Shown here piece by piece: positions 1 through 7,880 of a stretch of DNA of 64,000 bases (within the stretch, counting starts at the first letter, position 1; every line of letters starts with the position of its first letter). The notes below the pieces were generated by a model, which was given only the letters and a program-made list of their open reading frames with translations, searched no databases and was not told the DNA's origin. The stretch is from Acidimicrobiaceae bacterium. Lineage in GTDB: Bacteria > Actinomycetota > Acidimicrobiia > Acidimicrobiales > Aldehydirespiratoraceae. The DNA is taken from positions 1-64,000 of the forward strand of contig VXTM01000031.1 of assembly GCA_009837445.1 (NCBI GenBank), written 5' to 3'. Position numbers and translations under genes: made by a program.

Positions 1-283
1 AGCGCTCCAGGTCGACACCCCTCTCGGCCAGGGCGGCCACGCCGAGATCGGCCATGCCCACTGCGGCCACCCAACTGCCTCGCCGGGAGGCCTCGGCCGC
101 CAGCGCCACCGCCAGCGTCATCGAGCCGTGGCCACCGACCGCTACCGCAGCACCCCGCCGGATACTGCCCTCTGGCAGCAGCGGCGCCAGCGCCTCCTCC
201 ACGGGAAGCCGCCGCTCATGGGCCGCCCCTGACGGCGCGTCGAGCCGGTCCGGTAGTGTCCGCGTCGCGGATCGAGCTGCCAT
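1..283 (-). CDS. ImuA'-like RecA-fold mutagenesis protein (partial, N-terminal 94 residues)
   Basis: The reverse frame opens with ATG at 283 and runs off the left edge, so only the N-terminus is visible. Residues 26-44 (LPVEEALAPLLPEGSIRRG) and the following GSWVAAVGMADLGVAALAERGVDLER-type segment resemble actinobacterial ImuA' (the Rv3395c type). These are RecA-related accessory proteins that work with ImuB and DnaE2 in SOS mutagenic translesion synthesis. The start is supported by a TATAAT box 6 nt upstream and a perfect LexA box beyond it. ImuB and DnaE2 would be expected off-window to the left. It could also be another RecA/SulA-like protein. The SOS control is the firmer part of the call. 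Confidence 0.68.
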   Translation of the reverse strand, partial: MAARSATRTLPDRLDAPSGAAHERRLPVEEALAPLLPEGSIRRGAAVAVGGHGSMTLAVALAAEASRRGSWVAAVGMADLGVAALAERGVDLER

Positions 284-289
284 CGGCCC

Positions 290-308
290 ATTATAAGAAC
301 ATATGTTC
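290..308 (-). promoter_or_regulatory. SOS promoter: LexA box plus -10 of the ImuA'-like gene
   Basis: GAACATATGTTC (297-308) is a perfect GAAC-N4-GTTC LexA operator. Reading leftward it is followed directly by TATAAT (295-290), and ATG lies 6 nt further on at 283. The operator therefore sits immediately upstream of the -10 hexamer, and the start codon falls at the expected transcription start. The transcript is probably leaderless. Confidence 0.85.
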
Positions 309-337
309 GCTTCATGCCAGCGGGATCCGCTGCAGTG

Positions 338-1117
338 TCAGGCTCGGGTTCTTACGCTGGACAGCCAGTCGAGGATCGTTCGGACCAGTTCGTCGGAGTG
401 GCGGCGGTCGGTGAAGAGATGGTCGGCGCCGGCCACGGTGTGGAGCGTGGCCGAGCCCGCAGCGGCCAGGGCTTCGGTCTGCTCGTGCCCGACCACGGTG
501 TCGGCCCCGGCCTGGACCACCAGCATGGGCCGTCCCAGAGTGGCCGCGGCTGCAGCCGCATCGTGTTGGTGCAGGTCATCGAGGAAATCCCGTCCAATTC
601 TCACCGGCTTGGGTCCGATCCTCACCTCGCCCGAGCCCTGCGAGCGGATCTGCTCCAGGGCGTCGTCGGAGAAGAGATGCTCCACATGGGCGACCGAGGC
701 CGGCGACGCCACCGCCACCACCTGGGCCACGGTGTGCAGGCGGGAGGCGGCCAGCACCGCGGCCGCTCCGCCCAGGCTGTGCCCGACCAGCACGCACGGC
801 CCGGCCCCTCGCTTGATCAAGGCCACCGCCGCCGCGGTGATGTCGCTGACGTTGGTGGCCACGGTGGTGTCGGCCAGCTCGCCACCGCTCTCACCCAGGC
901 CGGTGAAGTCGAAGGCCAGGGTCAGGTACCCGCCTGCGGCCAGGCCCTTGGCTATCCGGGTGGTCGTGAACAGGTCCTTGGAGCAGGTGAAGCAGTGGCA
1001 CAGCAGGGCCGCTCCGATCACCGCGGTGCCGTCGCCGGGCCGGTGAAGCGCCGCGGCCAGCTTGGCCCCGGCCCCGCCGGTGAACTCGAATCGCTCAGTA
1101 GTGGATGCCACCGTCAT
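338..1117 (-). CDS. alpha/beta-fold hydrolase
   Basis: A 259-residue alpha/beta hydrolase of the type often fused to or paired with OsmC proteins. The N-terminal CHCFTCSKDL and FDFTGLGESGG segments are typical of that family. The nucleophile elbow is GHSLGG, and late D and H residues (GADTVVG, GADHLF) fit the rest of the triad. I chose the ATG at 1117 (MTVASTTERF), because the 10 upstream residues are not family-like. It is divergent from the binding lipoprotein at 1195, and its stop is 54 bp upstream of the ImuA'-like start. The substrate cannot be told, and no OsmC domain is attached here. Confidence 0.8.
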   Translation of the reverse strand: MTVASTTERFEFTGGAGAKLAAALHRPGDGTAVIGAALLCHCFTCSKDLFTTTRIAKGLAAGGYLTLAFDFTGLGESGGELADTTVATNVSDITAAAVALIKRGAGPCVLVGHSLGGAAAVLAASRLHTVAQVVAVASPASVAHVEHLFSDDALEQIRSQGSGEVRIGPKPVRIGRDFLDDLHQHDAAAAAATLGRPMLVVQAGADTVVGHEQTEALAAAGSATLHTVAGADHLFTDRRHSDELVRTILDWLSSVRTRA

Positions 1118-1180
1118 CGGCCCAAGAGTCGAACGCGGCGACCGCATCCATGCCGCGGCTATCGAAACAACCGCAAGCGA

Positions 1181-1186
1181 TAGGGT
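1181..1186 (+). promoter_or_regulatory. -10-like TAGGGT, 8 nt before the ATG
   Basis: This TANNNT hexamer sits 8 nt upstream of the lipoprotein start at 1195, with no Shine-Dalgarno between. It fits a leaderless transcript, but no clear -35 is seen. Confidence 0.45.
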
Positions 1187-1194
1187 GACGCCCT

Positions 1195-3240
1195 ATGACC
1201 GCAACTCCCCAGATCGTGCTTCGCATTGCCTTAGCCCTCGCGGCGTCCTTCCTTGTTGCTTGCTCGGGTAGTCAGAGTACTGATGCCGCGTTCACAGGCG
1301 ATGGCCTGACGGTTGGCGATGAAGCGGTCGGTGAGGTCGCACCGTCCGAGGATGTCGAGCCGTCCGAGGATGCTGGTCCGTCCGAGGATGCCCCTGTCGC
1401 CGAGGATTCGGCCGAAGATGTTGCTCCGGCTGAGGAGGTCGAGCCGGCTGAAGATGTTGCTCCGGCTGAGGAGGTCGAGCCGTCCGAAGATGTTGCTCCG
1501 TCCGAAGACGATGACCCCGCCCCTCTCGTGGACCCCTTGACGGTGGAACGCCTCATGAGGAACGCGGAGCGGTTCGAGTACACGATCGGCACGCCCGGCG
1601 GCGCGCTCACCATCACGACCATCTCCGACCCGCTCACCTTCAACCTGGCAGTCTCCAACGACGCGTCATCGTCGGGCGTGCTCGGATACCTGTTCGAGGG
1701 CCTCACCGAGACCTCGTGGCTGAACGATGAGGTGGAGCCGGCGCTGGCCGAGGCCTGGGAGCACTCCGACGACGGCCTGACATGGACGTTCCACCTGCGC
1801 CGCGACGTCGCCTGGCACGACGGCCAGCCCTTCACCGCCGCCGATGTGGACTTCACGTTCAACCGGATCATCTACAACGACGAGATACCCGCCAGCAGCC
1901 GTTCAGCGTTCGAGTTCCGGTACCTCGACGACAGCGGCGAATGGCAGGTGGACCAGATGGACGTGGCCGTGATCGACGACCACACCGTCGAGTTCACCCT
2001 GCCGGTGCCCTTCGCCCCCTTCCTGCGTTCGATGGGCACGGCCATCTACCCGCGCCACATCCTCGAGCCCCACGTCGACGACGGCTCCTTCGTCGACACC
2101 TGGGGCATCGACACCGATCCGGCCGAGATCATCGGCACCGGTCCTTTCACCATCGCCAGCTACGAGCCGGGCGAGCGAGTCGTGATGGCCCGCAACCCCG
2201 ACTACTGGCTGACCGACGAGGCCGGCAACCGCCTGCCGTACCTCGACCGGATCGTCCACGACATCGTCGAGGACCTGGAAGCCGAACTCGAGGGCTTCAT
2301 TGCGGGCGAGTCGGACGTCCATGGGCTGCTGGGCGAGGAGTACTACCAACTCGAGCCCCTGCAGGAGCGGGACAACTTCACCATCCACCGGCGCGGCCCG
2401 GCCTTCGGCACGACCTTCCTCTCGTTCAATGTCAATCCCGGTGTCAGCCCCGACACCGATCAGCCGTATGTCGATGCCCGCAAGCTGGACTGGTTCGGCA
2501 ACGTGGAGTTCCGCCGGGCAGTGGCCCACAGCGTCGACAGGGACGCGATCATCAACGGCGTGCAGTACGGCCTCGCCTACCCCCAGTGGTCCTCGATAAG
2601 CCCGGCGGCCGGCGCCTTCCACAACCCGGACGTCAGGACTTACCCCTACGACCTGGACAGGGCCAATGAGATCCTCGACAGCCTCGGCTGGACCGATACC
2701 GACGGTGACGGCATCCGCGAGGACTCCAACGGACATGCGATCGAGTTCAACCTGGTGACCAACACCGGGAACCTCGTGCGCCAGGAGGTCACTCAGATCA
2801 TCCAGCAGGGAATGGAGGCCATCGGGCTGGAGGTGGACTACCAGGCGATCGACTTCGGGGTGCTCGTCGGTCAGCTGACCAGCACCTACGACTGGGAGGC
2901 CATGGTCATCGGCTTCACCGGCGGCCCTGACCCCTACAGCGGGATCGGCTTCTGGCACAGCACGGCTGACCTGCACCTGTGGTATCCCAACCAGCCGGAG
3001 CCGGCCACCGACTGGGAGGCCCAGATAGACGAGCTGTACATCATGGGAAGCCGGGAGCTCGATCCCGAGGCGCGAGTGGAGCACTACTGGAGGGCCCAGG
3101 AGATCGCAGCCGAGAACGTGCCCGTCATCTACACGTCGCAGCCCGAGCGGCTTACCGCCGCACGCAACGTCTTCGGCAATGCTACGCCCACCCTGTACGC
3201 GCTCTGGGACACCCGCTACCTGTACCGGACCGACCAGTAG
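1195..3240 (+). CDS. ABC transporter substrate-binding lipoprotein, family 5 (peptide type)
   Basis: A 681-residue extracytoplasmic solute-binding protein of the SBP_bac_5 (DppA/OppA) family. The signal peptide ends in a lipobox with the lipidated Cys at residue 23 (LVAC). An unusual acidic linker (about residues 46-108) repeats PSED, PAED and PAEE units with V/E between them. The binding domain follows, with family segments such as TWTFHLRRDVAWHDGQPF and PFTAADVDFTFNRI. It probably binds peptides or similar solutes for import. No permease or ATPase genes are adjacent, so its transporter must be encoded elsewhere or it acts alone. The linker probably spans from membrane to domain. Confidence 0.88.
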   Translation: MTATPQIVLRIALALAASFLVACSGSQSTDAAFTGDGLTVGDEAVGEVAPSEDVEPSEDAGPSEDAPVAEDSAEDVAPAEEVEPAEDVAPAEEVEPSEDVAPSEDDDPAPLVDPLTVERLMRNAERFEYTIGTPGGALTITTISDPLTFNLAVSNDASSSGVLGYLFEGLTETSWLNDEVEPALAEAWEHSDDGLTWTFHLRRDVAWHDGQPFTAADVDFTFNRIIYNDEIPASSRSAFEFRYLDDSGEWQVDQMDVAVIDDHTVEFTLPVPFAPFLRSMGTAIYPRHILEPHVDDGSFVDTWGIDTDPAEIIGTGPFTIASYEPGERVVMARNPDYWLTDEAGNRLPYLDRIVHDIVEDLEAELEGFIAGESDVHGLLGEEYYQLEPLQERDNFTIHRRGPAFGTTFLSFNVNPGVSPDTDQPYVDARKLDWFGNVEFRRAVAHSVDRDAIINGVQYGLAYPQWSSISPAAGAFHNPDVRTYPYDLDRANEILDSLGWTDTDGDGIREDSNGHAIEFNLVTNTGNLVRQEVTQIIQQGMEAIGLEVDYQAIDFGVLVGQLTSTYDWEAMVIGFTGGPDPYSGIGFWHSTADLHLWYPNQPEPATDWEAQIDELYIMGSRELDPEARVEHYWRAQEIAAENVPVIYTSQPERLTAARNVFGNATPTLYALWDTRYLYRTDQ

Positions 3241-3279
3241 GGAGCGCGTACCGGTCTGCCGAGGCCTGCCTGGGCCGCG

Positions 3280-3285
3280 TACAGT
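3280..3285 (+). promoter_or_regulatory. -10-like TACAGT, 7 nt before the ATG
   Basis: TACAGT is followed by 7 nt and then the ATG at 3293. The same hexamer is the -10 of the recA and LysM-gene promoters in this window. No Shine-Dalgarno is present, which suggests a leaderless mRNA. Confidence 0.5.
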
Positions 3286-3292
3286 TCACCCT

Positions 3293-5035
3293 ATGTATGA
3301 CCTGAAGATCAGTGGCGGGCTGCTGGTGGACGGAACCGGCGATCCGCCCCGGCCCGCCGATGTGGCCACGGTCGGCGACACGATCGTCGCCGTCGGTGCC
3401 GACCTCCCGGGCGACGCGACTCGCACGATCGACGCCGCCGGCCAGATCGTCACCCCCGGCTTCGTGGACGTGCACACCCACTACGACGGCCAGGCCACTT
3501 GGGACGACCTGCTCGAGCCCAGTTCCGGCCACGGCGTCACCACCGTGGTCATGGGCAACTGCGGGGTCGGCTTCGCGCCGGTGCGCCCCGGCACCCAGGA
3601 ATGGCTGATCCAGCTGATGGAGGGAGTCGAGGACATCCCAGGCGCGGCTCTCTCGGAAGGCATCGACTGGAGCTGGGAGAGCTTCGGCGAGTACCTCGAC
3701 GCCCTCGACGACCGCCGCTGGGCGATCGACGTGGGCACCCAGGTTCCCCACGGCGCGGTCCGGGCCTACGTGATGGGGGAGCGGGGCGCCCGCAACGAGC
3801 CCGCCGACCCCGACGAGATCGCCCGCATGGAGCGAATCGTGGCCGAAGCGGTGTCCGCCGGCGCGCTGGGTGTGTCGACATCGCGCACTCTCGCCCACAG
3901 GGCCATGGACGGCGAGCCCGTGCCGGGAACGTTCGCAGCCGAAGACGAGTTGTTCGGCCTGGGCCGCGGGCTGCGCGACGGCGGTGGAGGAGTCTTCGAG
4001 CTGGCTCCGGTTGGATCGGCGGGCGAGGACATCGTCAAGCCCCGCTCGGAGGTCGAGTGGATGCGGCGCCTGTCGGCAGCGATCGGCCAGCCGGTGAGCT
4101 TCGCGCTGCTGCAGGTGCCCGCTGCGCCCGACCTGTGGCGCGAGCTGATGGACGTGTCCCTTCAGGCCGCTGAGGAGGGAGCTGAGCTCTATCCGCAGGT
4201 GGCTGGACGGCCGTTCGGCTTGCTGGCCGGTTGGCAGACCAGCCATCCCTTCGTCAAGCGACCCAGCTACCGCGCCATCGAGCATCTCGACATCGACGAG
4301 CGCGTCGAGCGCCTGCGCGACCCGGCTGTACGGGCCGCCATCTGCTCCGAAGCCGACGGCGAGCGCCGGGGCGGCATGCACGAAGGAGTCAGCATGCTGG
4401 TGGCCCGGATGCTCGACCAGCTCTACGTGCTCGGCAATCCCCCGGACTATGAGCCGACCCCGGACCGATCGATCGCCGCTGTCGCCGCCGCGGCCGGCGT
4501 TCCCATGCAGGAGGCCGCCTACGACGCCTTCTGCGCCGAGGACGGCCGGGCCCTGTTGATGGTGCCGCTGTTCAACTACGTGGATGGGAACCACGACGTG
4601 ATCCGGGAGCAGCTCACCCACTCGCGGGCCGTGATGGGCCTCTCCGACGGCGGCGCCCACTGCGGGCTGATCTGCGACGCGTCGATGCCGACCACCATGA
4701 TCAGCCACTGGACGAGGGACCGCAGCCGGGGCGAGCGGCTTCCGCTCGAGTGGGTGGTGCGCAAGCAGTCGCAGGACACAGCGGCGCTGTTCGGGCTCAA
4801 CGATCGTGGAGTGGTGGTGCCGGGAAAGCGGGCCGACCTCAATGTGATCGACCACGCTGCCATCAACCTGCGCACGCCCCGGCTCGTGCACGACCTGCCC
4901 GCCGGGGGAAGGCGCCTGCTGCAGCACGCCGACGGCTACACCGCCACCATCGTCGCCGGCCAGCAAACCCGCGACGCAGGCGTAGACACGGGTGCCCGTC
5001 CCGGCCGGCTGGTGCGCGGCCGTCGAGCCGCCTGA
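3293..5035 (+). CDS. D-aminoacylase / N-acyl-D-amino-acid deacylase family amidohydrolase
   Basis: A 580-residue amidohydrolase-superfamily enzyme. The N-terminal composite beta domain (MYDLKISGGLLVDGTGDPP) leads to the metal site DVHTHYDGQ (His61, His63), then MGNCGVGFAPV and a C-terminal GLNDRGVVVPGKRADLNVID segment typical of D-aminoacylases. The family hydrolyses N-acyl-D-amino acids, but many members act on other amides, so the substrate is open. I start at the ATG at 3293, because the longer frame adds unlike residues and a TACAGT box precedes this ATG. It lies 8 bp before the SDR gene, which is probably co-transcribed. Confidence 0.83.
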   Translation: MYDLKISGGLLVDGTGDPPRPADVATVGDTIVAVGADLPGDATRTIDAAGQIVTPGFVDVHTHYDGQATWDDLLEPSSGHGVTTVVMGNCGVGFAPVRPGTQEWLIQLMEGVEDIPGAALSEGIDWSWESFGEYLDALDDRRWAIDVGTQVPHGAVRAYVMGERGARNEPADPDEIARMERIVAEAVSAGALGVSTSRTLAHRAMDGEPVPGTFAAEDELFGLGRGLRDGGGGVFELAPVGSAGEDIVKPRSEVEWMRRLSAAIGQPVSFALLQVPAAPDLWRELMDVSLQAAEEGAELYPQVAGRPFGLLAGWQTSHPFVKRPSYRAIEHLDIDERVERLRDPAVRAAICSEADGERRGGMHEGVSMLVARMLDQLYVLGNPPDYEPTPDRSIAAVAAAAGVPMQEAAYDAFCAEDGRALLMVPLFNYVDGNHDVIREQLTHSRAVMGLSDGGAHCGLICDASMPTTMISHWTRDRSRGERLPLEWVVRKQSQDTAALFGLNDRGVVVPGKRADLNVIDHAAINLRTPRLVHDLPAGGRRLLQHADGYTATIVAGQQTRDAGVDTGARPGRLVRGRRAA

Positions 5036-5043
5036 GCGAACTC

Positions 5044-5952
5044 ATGGGCTGCTGTGACGGGCGGGTAGTGATCGTCACCGGTGCGGGCCGGGGGCTGGGT
5101 CGGGCCCATGCCCTGGCCTTCGCGGCCGAGGGTGCCCACGTGCTGGTCAACGACCTCGGCACTGAGGGCGACGGCTCGCAGCCCGGCTCCAACGACGCCG
5201 CTATCGCAGTTGCGGAGGAGATCAATGCCGCGGGCGGCTCAGCGGCCGCCAACCACGCCGACGTGGCCGACTGGGATCAAGCCGGGGCCATGGTGGCCCA
5301 GGCCATCGACACGTGGGGCCGTCTCGACACGCTGGTGTGCAACGCCGGGTTCCTGCGTGACCGGATGCTGGTCAACATGAGCGAGCAGGAGTGGGACGCC
5401 GTGGTGCGGGTCCATCTGAAGGGCCATTTCGCGCCGGCCCGCCACGCGGTGGGCCACTGGCGGGAGCGGCAGAAGGCCTCCGGCGAGCCCCCGGTCGCCC
5501 GGATCGTAAACACGTCGTCGGGAGCGGGCCTGATGGGATCCATCGGCCAGGGCAACTACGTCGCGGCCAAGGGCGCCATCGCGTCGCTGACCATCCAGCA
5601 GGCCGCGGAGTGGGGTCGTTACGGCGTTCTCGCCAACGCGATCGCGCCCGACGCCCGCACCCGGATGACGGCGGTCATCCCCGACTACCCGGCGGCGCCC
5701 GCCGACGGATGGGACCCGAAGGCTCCCGAGAACGTCTCCCCGCTGGTCGTGTGGCTCGGCAGCGCGGCCTGCGACGTGACCGGCAGGGTGTTCGAGTGCA
5801 CCGCAGGCCAGCTCAATGTGTGCGACGGATGGCAGCACGGGCCGGTCGTGTCGGTGGGGGAACGGCCGATGACGGTGGCCGAGGCAGGCGACCTGACCCG
5901 TCGCTCGGTGGGGGCTGAGCAGCCTCCGGCGCCGGTGTTCGGCACCGGTTAA
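5044..5952 (+). CDS. short-chain dehydrogenase/reductase (hydroxyacyl-CoA dehydrogenase-like)
   Basis: A 302-residue SDR. The cofactor motif TGAGRGLG is at residues 12-19, NAG at 100-102, and the catalytic Ser (158/159), Tyr172 and Lys176 are in place (NTSSG, YVAAK). The N-terminal VVIVTGAGRGLGRAHALAFA and VNDLG segments resemble the dehydrogenase part of peroxisomal multifunctional enzyme type 2, so a 3-hydroxyacyl-CoA or steroid-like alcohol is a reasonable guess. It follows the amidohydrolase by 8 bp. A perfect palindrome, CCGGTTAACCGG (5945-5956), covers the stop codon. Confidence 0.85.
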   Translation: MGCCDGRVVIVTGAGRGLGRAHALAFAAEGAHVLVNDLGTEGDGSQPGSNDAAIAVAEEINAAGGSAAANHADVADWDQAGAMVAQAIDTWGRLDTLVCNAGFLRDRMLVNMSEQEWDAVVRVHLKGHFAPARHAVGHWRERQKASGEPPVARIVNTSSGAGLMGSIGQGNYVAAKGAIASLTIQQAAEWGRYGVLANAIAPDARTRMTAVIPDYPAAPADGWDPKAPENVSPLVVWLGSAACDVTGRVFECTAGQLNVCDGWQHGPVVSVGERPMTVAEAGDLTRRSVGAEQPPAPVFGTG

Positions 5953-5993
5953 CCGGGATTCAACCCAATCTTCCAGAAATATTCAAAAAAATC

Positions 5994-6033
5994 TTGACAA
6001 GAATGTGACAAACCCGTGACGATGGTGTAACCT
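5994..6033 (+). promoter_or_regulatory. putative promoter(s) in an AT-rich intergenic patch
   Basis: In the 291-bp gap between the SDR and the acyl-CoA synthetase, an A/T-rich patch (5958-6000) ends in a consensus TTGACA (5994-5999). GTGACA (6005-6010) followed by a 17-nt gap and TAACCT (6028-6033, preceded by TG) makes a good vegetative-type promoter. TTGACA pairs less well, with GACGAT at an 18-nt gap. A transcript from here would have a leader of about 200 nt containing the two palindromic repeats. Confidence 0.5.
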
Positions 6034-6111
6034 GCTTGTCAGGAACCGGGTCTGAAGAACAGGATTCGACAGAACCGGATCCGCAATCCCCCCCTCCAGG
6101 GACCGTGCGGA

Positions 6112-6152
6112 GCCCGCCAGTTGCAGCTGGCGGGCTCCGGCGCGTTCGGGCT
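6112..6152 (+). repeat. 41-bp direct repeat with internal palindrome, copy 1
   Basis: A 41-bp unit beginning GCCCGCCAGTTGCAGCTGGC, repeated exactly at 6180-6220. The 5' part is a hairpin: GCCCGCCAG, loop TTGCAG-like, CTGGCGGGC. The units lie between the AT-rich promoter and the acyl-CoA synthetase. Confidence 0.85.
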
Positions 6153-6179
6153 GGCGGGCTCCGCTGTGTTGTGGTTCGT

Positions 6180-6220
6180 GCCCGCCAGTTGCAGCTGGCG
6201 GGCTCCGGCGCGTTCGGGCT
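6180..6220 (+). repeat. 41-bp direct repeat with internal palindrome, copy 2
   Basis: The second exact copy of the unit at 6112-6152, with 27 bp between them. Its end lies 11 bp before the TACGCT box of the next gene. It could be a REP-like element, an operator or an mRNA structure. Nothing here decides between these. Confidence 0.85.
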
Positions 6221-6231
6221 CCGGCGGGTTG

Positions 6232-6237
6232 TACGCT
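6232..6237 (+). promoter_or_regulatory. -10-like TACGCT, 6 nt before the ATG
   Basis: This TANNNT hexamer lies 6 nt before the acyl-CoA synthetase ATG at 6244. It offers a second, leaderless promoter besides the AT-rich one upstream. Confidence 0.45.
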
Positions 6238-6243
6238 CCGGCC

Positions 6244-7869
6244 ATGAGCAGTCCCATCCTCGGCGCCCAGACCTTCTGGGAGCTGCTTGAGAGACGGGTG
6301 GCGGCCACACCCGACCGCATGATGCTGGTGGACGAGGCCGGCCGGGTCCTGACCTTCGCCGGATTCAAGGATCAGGCCGAGCGGGTGGCGGCGGGTCTGA
6401 TGGCCATGGGCGTCACGACGGGCACACCGGTGACGTGGGTGCTGCCCACCCGCATCGAGACGGTGCTGCTGAGCTTCGCCCTCAGCCGGCTCGGGGCGGT
6501 CCAGAACCCGATCATCCACATCTACCGCAAGCGGGAGGTCGAGTTCTGCGTCCGCCAGACCGGAGCGAAGCTCATCGTGCATCCCGGCGAGTGGGCAGGT
6601 TTCGACTACGGCGCCATGGTCGGCGAGATCGTCGCCCAACTCGACCACCCCTGCCAGACGCTGACCGGCTACGACACCCTGCCCGAGGGCGATCCCGCCA
6701 CCCTGCCTCCTCCCCCCGATGCCGGAGACGCCGGCAGCGTCCGCTGGCTGTACTACACCTCGGGGACCACCTCCGATCCCAAGGGCGTCAAACACACGGA
6801 CGGGTCGCTCATCGCCGGCGGGATAGGGCTGGCGCGGGCCCTCGACATGAGCGGCGACGACGTCGGGTCCATCGCCTTCCCCTACGCCCACATCGGTGGA
6901 CCCGACTACATCGTCACCATGCTCTCGTCCGGATTCGGCGCCGTGCTCGTCGAGCGCTTCGACCCGGCCGCCTCGGTCGCCACCTACGCCCGGCGCGGCG
7001 TGACCATGGCCGGCGGATCAACGGTCTTCTACCAGATGTTCCTGGAGGAGGACCGCAAGTCGCGCGAGGCCACCGGCCGCCCGGCCATGCCTGCACTGAG
7101 GGTGCTGTCGGGCGGCGGCGCCCCCAAGCCGCCGGAGATCTATTTCCAGGTCAAGGCGCAGATGGGCATTCCGGTGGCCCACGGCTACGGGATGACCGAG
7201 TGCCCGATGATCTCGCAGGGCTCGCCCCGCGACACCGACGACCAGCTCGCGCACACCGACGGCCGCCCGGTCCACGGCTGCGAGGTGTCGATCGTGGCGG
7301 TCGCCGCCGACGGCGGTGAGGCCCCGGCCCCGAGAGGTGTGCAGGGCGAGGTGCGGGTGCGGGGGCCGATGCTGTTCGCGGGCTACACCGACTCCAGCCT
7401 CGACGAGCAGGCCTTCGACACGCGGGGCCGATTCCGCACCGGCGACCTCGGAGTCCTTCGGCCCGACGGGCACCTGATCCTCACCGGGCGAGTGAAGGAC
7501 ATCATCATCCGCAAGGGCGAGAACATCTCGGCCAAGGAGATAGAGGACGTGCTCTACGCCCATGACAAGGTGGCGGCGGCCGCGGTGATCGGACTGTCCG
7601 ACCCCGAACGAGGCGAGAGGGTCTGCGCAGTGGTCGAGACCGCCCCCGGCTCCGAGGATCTGACCTTCGACGAGATGGTCGAGGCCTGCGTCGACGCCGG
7701 CCTGGCCCGCCAGAAGGTCCCTGAGCAGCTCGAGATACACCCCGCCCCACTGCCTCGCAACGCCACCCTCAAGATCCTCAAGCACAAGTTGCGAGAGATC
7801 TACGAGGCCAGACGACCGTTCAACTTGACCGCACGAGAGGTCTACGTAGCCCGACAGGAAGATGACTGA
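6244..7869 (+). CDS. AMP-dependent acyl-CoA synthetase / ligase
   Basis: A 541-residue ANL-superfamily enzyme that activates a carboxylic acid to its adenylate and then to the CoA thioester. The AMP-binding P-loop YTSGTTSDPKG is at residues 171-181, YGMTE at 315-319, and the TGD and hinge region FRTGDLG at about 398-404. GRVKDIIIRKGENISAKEIE follows, and a C-terminal RNATLKILK carries the likely catalytic Lys. The sequence is closest in feel to medium-chain or cyclohexanecarboxylate-type ligases, and the substrate is unknown. The start at 6244 fits the family N-terminus. The ArsC-like gene begins 11 bp after its stop. Confidence 0.88.
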   Translation: MSSPILGAQTFWELLERRVAATPDRMMLVDEAGRVLTFAGFKDQAERVAAGLMAMGVTTGTPVTWVLPTRIETVLLSFALSRLGAVQNPIIHIYRKREVEFCVRQTGAKLIVHPGEWAGFDYGAMVGEIVAQLDHPCQTLTGYDTLPEGDPATLPPPPDAGDAGSVRWLYYTSGTTSDPKGVKHTDGSLIAGGIGLARALDMSGDDVGSIAFPYAHIGGPDYIVTMLSSGFGAVLVERFDPAASVATYARRGVTMAGGSTVFYQMFLEEDRKSREATGRPAMPALRVLSGGGAPKPPEIYFQVKAQMGIPVAHGYGMTECPMISQGSPRDTDDQLAHTDGRPVHGCEVSIVAVAADGGEAPAPRGVQGEVRVRGPMLFAGYTDSSLDEQAFDTRGRFRTGDLGVLRPDGHLILTGRVKDIIIRKGENISAKEIEDVLYAHDKVAAAAVIGLSDPERGERVCAVVETAPGSEDLTFDEMVEACVDAGLARQKVPEQLEIHPAPLPRNATLKILKHKLREIYEARRPFNLTAREVYVARQEDD

Positions 7870-7880
7870 AGGCAACACCC

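Noticed and set aside
1342-1515. Array-like repeated DNA that might be taken for a CRISPR or tandem repeat locus
   Set aside because: The repeats are in frame and code the acidic PSED/PAED linker of the lipoprotein. There are no unique spacers.
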